A stretch of 36,679 bases of DNA from Streptomyces pseudogriseolus. GTDB lineage: Bacteria > Actinomycetota > Actinomycetes > Streptomycetales > Streptomycetaceae. The stretch lies in contig MUNG01000154.1 in NCBI GenBank assembly GCA_002154585.1, forward strand, positions 1 to 36,679. The letters run 5' to 3'. Positions 32,432-36,679 of this stretch are shown here, piece by piece. Numbering within the stretch: position 1 is the first letter of the stretch; each line of letters opens with the position of its first letter. Made by a program: the position numbers and the translations under genes. The notes under the pieces were generated by a model that did not search any database, was not told the DNA's origin, and saw only the letters and a program-made list of their open reading frames with translations.

Positions 32432-32970
32432 GCGCCATCGGTCCGTTCACCGTCCGCCCCCTCGACCCGCTGAAGGACGCGGAGCTGCTGCACCGCTGGG
32501 TGACGCACCCCAAGGCGGCGTTCTGGATGATGCAGGACGCGACGCTCCCGGACGTCGAGCGCGAGTACATGCGGATCGCCGCCCACGAGCACCATCACGC
32601 GTACCTCGGCCTGCACGACGGCGAACCCGCGTTCCTGATGGAGAAGTACGACCCCCGGTACGTCGAACTCGTCGGTCTCTACGAGCCCGAGCCCGGTGAC
32701 GTCGGCATGCACTTCCTGGTCGCCCCCACCGACCGCCCCGTCCACGGCTTCACCCGCGCCGTCATCACCGCCGTGATGGAGGAGCTGTTCGCCGACCCGG
32801 CCACCCGCCGGGTCGTGGTGGAGCCCGACGTCGGCAACAAGGCCGTGCACGCCCTGAACGAGGCCGTGGGCTTCGTGCCCGAGCGGGAGATCGACAAGCC
32901 GGAGAAGCGCGCGCTGCTGAGCTTCTGCACGCGCGAACAGTTCGAGGCCGCCCGAGGAGTGTCCGTATGA
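32428..32970 (+). CDS. desC: N-hydroxycadaverine acyltransferase
   Basis: Acyltransferase of 180 residues with the GNAT-like fold of the siderophore IucB/RhbD group. It acylates N-hydroxycadaverine with succinyl- or acetyl-CoA, giving the building blocks of desferrioxamine E and B. Visible blocks are [29 protein letters not shown] (around residues 91-105) and [22 protein letters not shown], the typical CoA-site and GNAT C-terminal motif. Both ends overlap neighbours as ATGA, so it is locked into the operon. Cytoplasmic. Confidence 0.95.
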   Translation: MSAIGPFTVRPLDPLKDAELLHRWVTHPKAAFWMMQDATLPDVEREYMRIAAHEHHHAYLGLHDGEPAFLMEKYDPRYVELVGLYEPEPGDVGMHFLVAPTDRPVHGFTRAVITAVMEELFADPATRRVVVEPDVGNKAVHALNEAVGFVPEREIDKPEKRALLSFCTREQFEAARGVSV

Positions 32971-34739
32971 CCCTGTCCGACGCCGTGGCGCATCTGTCCC
33001 CCCACCGCTGGGCGCGGGCCAACCGTCTGCTGATCCGCAAGGCGCTCGCCGAGTTCGCGCACGAGCGGCTCGTCACGCCGGAACCGTCCGGCGACGGCCG
33101 GTACGTGGTCCGCAGCGACGACGGCGAGACCCGCTACACGTTCACGGCCACGCTGCGCGGTCTGGACCACTGGCAGGTCGACGCCGACTCGATCACCCGC
33201 CACCGCGGCGACGCCGAAATCGAGCTCGCCGCCCTGGACTTCTTCATCGAGCTGCAGAAGTCCCTGGGGCTGAGCGACGAGATCCTGCCGGTGTACCTGG
33301 AGGAGATCTCCTCCACCCTCTCCGGCACCTGCTACAAGCTCACCAAGCCGCAGGTCACCTCGGCCGAGCTGGTCGACGCCGGGTTCCAGGCGATCGAGAC
33401 CGGCATGACCGAGGGCCACCCCTGCTTCGTCGCCAACAACGGACGGCTCGGCTTCGGCGTGCACGAGTACCTCAGGTACGCCCCGGAGGCCGCGAACCCG
33501 GTGAGGCTGGTGTGGCTGGCCGCCCACCGCTCCCGCGCCGCGTTCACGGCGGGCGTCGGCATCGAGTACGAGGACTTCGTCCGCCAGGAGCTCGGCGAGG
33601 AGACCGTCGAGCGGTTCCACGACGTCCTGCGCGCCGAGGACCTGGACCCCGCCGACTACCTGCTCATACCCGTCCACCCCTGGCAGTGGTGGAACAAGCT
33701 GTCCGTCACCTTCGCCGCCGAGGTGGCCCGCCGGCACCTGGTGTGCCTGGGCGAGGGCGACGACGAGTACCTGGCGCAGCAGTCCATCCGCACCTTCTTC
33801 AACCGGACGCACCCGGAGAAGCACTACGTGAAGACGGCCCTGTCCGTCCTCAACATGGGCTTCATGCGGGGCCTGTCCGCCGCCTACATGGAGGCCACCC
33901 CGGCCATCAACGACTGGCTGGCCCGCCTGATCGACAACGACCCGGTGCTGCGGTCCACGGGACTGTCGGTCATCCGGGAGCGTGCCGCCGTGGGCTACCG
34001 GCACCTGGAGTACGAGCAGGCCACCGACCGCTACTCGCCGTACCGGAAGATGCTGGCGGCGCTGTGGCGGGAAAGCCCGGTGACGTCCCTGGCGGACGGC
34101 GAGTCGCTCGCCACCATGGCGTCCCTGCTCCACGTAGACCACGAGGGCCGGTCCTTCGCGGCCGCCCTGATCGAACGCTCGGGGCTGGCCCCGGCCGAGT
34201 GGCTGCGCCGCTACCTGCGCGCCTACTACGTCCCGCTGCTGCACAGCTTCTACGCCTACGACCTGGTGTACATGCCGCACGGCGAGAACGTCATCCTGGT
34301 CCTGGAGGACGGAGCCGTGCGGCGCGCCATCTACAAGGACATCGCCGAGGAGATCGCGGTGATGGACCCGGACGCGGTGCTCCCGCCGGAGGTGTCCCGC
34401 ATCCGCGTCGAGGTCCCGGACGACACCAAGCTGCTGTCGATCTTCACGGACGTCTTCGACTGCTTCTTCCGCTTCCTCGCGGCGAACCTCGCCGAGGAGG
34501 GCGTCCTCGACGAGGACGGCTTCTGGCGGACGGTCGCGGAGGTCACCCGCGAATACCAGGCGTCGGTGCCGGAGCTGGCCGACAAGTTCGCCCGGTACGA
34601 CATGTTCGCCCCGGAGTTCGCCCTGTCCTGCCTGAACCGCCTCCAGCTGCGCAACAACAAGCAGATGGTCGACCTGTCGGACCCGTCGGGCGCCCTTCAG
34701 CTCGTAGGCACACTGAAGAACCCCTTGGCGGCCTTCTGA
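32967..34739 (+). CDS. desD: Desferrioxamine synthetase (NIS, IucA/IucC family)
   Basis: NRPS-independent siderophore synthetase of 590 residues. Using ATP it adenylates and joins N-succinyl-N-hydroxycadaverine units, trimerising and cyclising them to desferrioxamine E or making B with an acetyl cap. The IucA/C domain has SGTCYKLTKPQ, EGHPCFVANNGRLGFG (about 149-164), PVHPWQWW, and the C-terminal FhuF-like part with YMPHGENVILVLEDG and LRNNKQM. The ATG overlaps the desC stop, with GAGGAGT upstream. It ends the operon; a perfect 15-bp hairpin follows after 13 bases. Confidence 0.96.
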   Translation: MTLSDAVAHLSPHRWARANRLLIRKALAEFAHERLVTPEPSGDGRYVVRSDDGETRYTFTATLRGLDHWQVDADSITRHRGDAEIELAALDFFIELQKSLGLSDEILPVYLEEISSTLSGTCYKLTKPQVTSAELVDAGFQAIETGMTEGHPCFVANNGRLGFGVHEYLRYAPEAANPVRLVWLAAHRSRAAFTAGVGIEYEDFVRQELGEETVERFHDVLRAEDLDPADYLLIPVHPWQWWNKLSVTFAAEVARRHLVCLGEGDDEYLAQQSIRTFFNRTHPEKHYVKTALSVLNMGFMRGLSAAYMEATPAINDWLARLIDNDPVLRSTGLSVIRERAAVGYRHLEYEQATDRYSPYRKMLAALWRESPVTSLADGESLATMASLLHVDHEGRSFAAALIERSGLAPAEWLRRYLRAYYVPLLHSFYAYDLVYMPHGENVILVLEDGAVRRAIYKDIAEEIAVMDPDAVLPPEVSRIRVEVPDDTKLLSIFTDVFDCFFRFLAANLAEEGVLDEDGFWRTVAEVTREYQASVPELADKFARYDMFAPEFALSCLNRLQLRNNKQMVDLSDPSGALQLVGTLKNPLAAF

Positions 34740-34752
34740 CCGCATCGGGACG

Positions 34753-34789
34753 GACGAGCCCCCGGAGTACGGTCCTCCGGGGGCTCGTC
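34753..34789 (+). terminator. Terminator of desABCD
   Basis: A perfect 15-bp stem (GACGAGCCCCCGGAG / CTCCGGGGGCTCGTC) with a 7-base loop starts 13 bases after the desD stop. There is no U-tract. It may also serve the convergent hexosaminidase gene. Confidence 0.85.
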
Positions 34790-34807
34790 ACGCCGTCAGG
34801 GTCGATA

Positions 34808-34880
34808 CCCCTAGGGCGCGGGGCTGTATCGACGTGCGGCTCCGCCGCGCGGGCGCGCCCAGCCCCCACCGCGCTGCAGC
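34808..34880. repeat. Dispersed Streptomyces-type intergenic repeat
   Basis: The stretch starts CCCCTAGGGCGCGGGGCTG and continues with TGCGGCTCCGCCGCGCGGGC and CAGCCCCCACC. It resembles a short repeat found between genes throughout Streptomyces chromosomes, as I recall it. It folds into nested stems: GGGGCTG (34820-34826) with CAGCCCC (34860-34866), and inside GCGGC-TCC-GCCGC (34836-34848). Only one copy is in this window. Confidence 0.5.
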
Positions 34881-34893
34881 CGCCAAACTGCCG

Positions 34894-36519
34894 TCACTCC
34901 CACGGCACCTGAGGCGACCTGTAGAAATTCACCCCCATCGCCTCCCACCGAGGCCCCTGCCCCGCAACCCGTTGCCGATACGACTCCCAGTCGTGCGTCC
35001 CCGCCGGGGACCACCCCAACTCCGCGATCCCCGGCAGCCGCGGGAAGGCCATGAACTCCAGCTCCCCGACCTCGTCGAGCGTCTCCGTCCACAGCGGCGC
35101 CTCGACACCCCGCACCGCGGACTCGGGCACGCCCTCCAGATACGCGCCCGGGTCCCAGTCGTAGGACCGCCGCACCTCGACGTACCCGGCCCAGGACAGT
35201 CCCAGCGGCGTGCTGGCGTCGTACTTCATGTCCATGTACGCCCGGTCGGCCGGCGAAAGGATCAGCCCGGTGCCGTTCCGCGCCGCCTCTGCGACCCGCT
35301 GCTTCTCCGCCGCGCCGGTGCCGTCGAGGCCCCAGTACTGGGCGAGCGCCCCCTTTGCCGGGGTGGCCCCGGTCAGCTGGTGCCAGCCCACGACCGTCTT
35401 GCCGTACCGGGCGACGACCGGCTGGACCCGCTCCATGAAGGCCACGTACTCCTCGTGCGGGGTGGAGTGCGCCTCGTCGCCGCCGATGTGGAGGTAGCGG
35501 CCGGGCGTGAGCGCGGCGATCTCCCGCACGACGTCCTCGACGAAGTCGTACGTGACCTCCTTGCCGACGCACAGCGAGCTGAAGCCGACCTGGGTGCCGG
35601 TGTAGAGCGGGGGCGCGACGCCGTCGCAGTTCAGCTCGGCGTAGGAGGCGAGGGCCGCGTTGGTGTGGCCCGGCATGTCGATCTCGGGGACGACCTCCAG
35701 GTACCGGGAGGCCGCGTACCGCACGATCTCGCGGTAGTCGTCCTTGGTGTAGAAGCCGCCGGGGCCGCCGCCGACCTCGGTGGAGCCGCCGTGGGCCGCG
35801 AGCCGCGGCCAGGAGTCGATGGCGATGCGCCAGCCCTGGTCGTCACTCAGATGCAGATGCAGCTTGTTGAGCTTGTAGAGGGCGATCCGGTCGATGTAGC
35901 GCTTGACCTCGTCGACGGAGAAGAAGTGCCGGGAGACGTCGAGCATGGCGCCGCGCCAGCCGAAGCGCGGGCTGTCGGTGACGGTGCCGCCCGCCATCAG
36001 CCACGGCCCCGGCTGCCGGGTCCGCTTCTCCACGTCCGCGGGGAGCAGCTGCCGCAGCGTCTGGACGCCGTGGAACAGCCCGGCCGGCCCGGCGGCGGTC
36101 AGGGTGATCCCGGAGGGGCCGCTGCGCAGCCGGTAGCCCTCGCTGCCGTAGGGGCCCTCGGCGATGCGCAGGCGGATGCCTGCCGTACCGCGGTCGGTGA
36201 CGGGCAGCGGGTAGCCGGTGGAGGGCCGCAGGACGCCCGCGAGGTACTCGCCGACCCCGCGGGCCTCGCGGGGGCCGTCGACGCGGATACGGGTCCTGTC
36301 GGTGATGCGGTACGGACGTCCGCCGGGCTCCACGGACGCGGGGGCGGGGATCACCTGGTCCAGCGGGACGGGCGAGCGCCCCGGTGCGGTCCCGGCGGCG
36401 GGGCCCCGGGCGGGGGTCGCCGCGACCGTGGCGGCTCCCACCGCCACGACGAGCAGCAGGGACCCGAGCAGGCGGGTGGTGCGGGGAGTCGTTCCGTGGT
36501 GCCGTCGTTGCCGTCTCAC
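34894..36519 (-). CDS. Secreted beta-N-acetylhexosaminidase (GH20)
   Basis: Extracellular glycosidase of 541 residues that removes terminal GlcNAc from chito-oligosaccharides. A Sec signal runs through about residue 37 (RTTRLLGSLLLVVAVGAATVAATPARG). An N-terminal GH20b domain (about 52-180) precedes the catalytic barrel, which has RGAMLDVSRHFF, LHLHLSDDQGWRI, PEIDMPGHTNAAL and the catalytic HIGGDEAH, where the Asp-Glu pair acts in substrate-assisted catalysis. It is close to S. plicatus SpHex in layout. The GTG start has GGGAG five bases upstream. A DasR-like operator lies at 36564-36579. It converges on desD. Confidence 0.94.
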   Translation of the reverse strand: MRRQRRHHGTTPRTTRLLGSLLLVVAVGAATVAATPARGPAAGTAPGRSPVPLDQVIPAPASVEPGGRPYRITDRTRIRVDGPREARGVGEYLAGVLRPSTGYPLPVTDRGTAGIRLRIAEGPYGSEGYRLRSGPSGITLTAAGPAGLFHGVQTLRQLLPADVEKRTRQPGPWLMAGGTVTDSPRFGWRGAMLDVSRHFFSVDEVKRYIDRIALYKLNKLHLHLSDDQGWRIAIDSWPRLAAHGGSTEVGGGPGGFYTKDDYREIVRYAASRYLEVVPEIDMPGHTNAALASYAELNCDGVAPPLYTGTQVGFSSLCVGKEVTYDFVEDVVREIAALTPGRYLHIGGDEAHSTPHEEYVAFMERVQPVVARYGKTVVGWHQLTGATPAKGALAQYWGLDGTGAAEKQRVAEAARNGTGLILSPADRAYMDMKYDASTPLGLSWAGYVEVRRSYDWDPGAYLEGVPESAVRGVEAPLWTETLDEVGELEFMAFPRLPGIAELGWSPAGTHDWESYRQRVAGQGPRWEAMGVNFYRSPQVPWE

Positions 36520-36541
36520 ACGTGCTCCCTTCTCAACTCCT

Positions 36542-36558
36542 GTTCCCTGTAAGGGAAC
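36542..36558. promoter_or_regulatory. GTTCCC-N5-GGGAAC inverted repeat
   Basis: A perfect 6-5-6 dyad lies 22 bases upstream of the hexosaminidase start and just downstream of the DasR-like site. It may be a second operator or a hairpin in the leader of the message. Confidence 0.45.
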
Positions 36559-36563
36559 CTGGA

Positions 36564-36579
36564 ATGGGTATAGACCACT
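36564..36579 (-). promoter_or_regulatory. DasR responsive element (dre) before hexosaminidase gene
   Basis: On the minus strand it reads AGTGGTCTATACCCAT, matching 12 of 16 positions of the dre consensus ACTGGTCTAGACCAGT. It lies 44 bases upstream of the GTG. DasR is the GntR-type repressor of GlcNAc/chitin genes in Streptomyces, and a chito-oligosaccharide hydrolase is a fitting target. Confidence 0.78.
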
Positions 36580-36609
36580 CTCCCGCAGATCCGGTGAAAC
36601 AATCCCCCC

Positions 36610-36679
36610 ATGGCGGAAATCATCCAGAAGGACGGGACGTGGACGTTCGACGGGGAGACCCTGCGCCTGACGCCCGGCC
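36610..36679 (+). CDS. Start of a DUF4429-like protein (cut by window end)
   Basis: Only the first 23 codons are present: MAEIIQKDGTWTFDGETLR and a few more. This N-terminus resembles Streptomyces DUF4429 proteins, as I recall their sequence. The ATG at 36610 diverges from the hexosaminidase gene, whose start is 90 bases away, so the DasR-like site could influence both. The ribosome binding site is weak (GGTGA, 13 bases upstream). No function is known for the family. Confidence 0.6.
   Translation, partial: MAEIIQKDGTWTFDGETLRLTPG

Overview
The window is chromosomal DNA from a Streptomyces or very close relative. It is very GC-rich with G/C at most third codon positions, GTG starts are common, the Shine-Dalgarno sequences are GGAGG-like, and the right half carries a desferrioxamine (des) cluster followed by a GH20 hexosaminidase, in the order I remember for S. 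coelicolor. No phage, transposon, CRISPR, rRNA or tRNA was found. Coding density is high and no gene-free stretch exceeds 250 bases. Many starts below were moved from the longest ORF to the start that has a ribosome binding site.

Left part (1-9.6 kb): a lipoprotein with a duplicated Cys-rich repeat, a secreted S37 peptidase, a small secreted protein, a giant fused ABC exporter (TMD-NBD-TMD-NBD), and a secreted endonuclease I. Next comes a lower-GC accessory locus. In it an XRE/DUF5753 regulator plus a DUF397 protein diverge from two small overlapping genes, around two inverted repeats. This WhiJ-type arrangement is the least understood system here.

Middle (9.8-21.5 kb): a minus-strand operon (SSS symporter, ureohydrolase of the agmatinase/guanidinobutyrase family, ThDP-dependent decarboxylase/synthase) diverges from a PucR-type regulator. 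The likely job is uptake and breakdown of a guanidino or arginine-derived compound. Then follow a TetR gene divergent from an MDR oxidoreductase, a putative phosphatase whose stop codon overlaps that of a convergent small gene, a TesB-type thioesterase, an acyl-CoA dehydrogenase and a second TetR.

The second TetR diverges from a tightly packed catabolic operon (21.6-27.4 kb): carboxyltransferase, biotin carboxylase/BCCP, HMG-CoA lyase and AcdH-type acyl-CoA dehydrogenase. This is the leucine/branched-chain acyl-CoA route. Two near-identical 16-bp dyads lie between tetR and the operon. The operon ends in a strong hairpin.

Right part (27.5-36.7 kb): desE (siderophore-binding lipoprotein) and desF (siderophore-interacting reductase) follow one DmdR/IdeR-type iron box. 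A second, nearly identical box precedes desABCD, whose four genes overlap one another. A 15-bp-stem terminator and a dispersed Streptomyces-type repeat separate desD from a secreted beta-N-acetylhexosaminidase gene, which has a DasR-like operator upstream. The window ends in the first 23 codons of a DUF4429-like gene.
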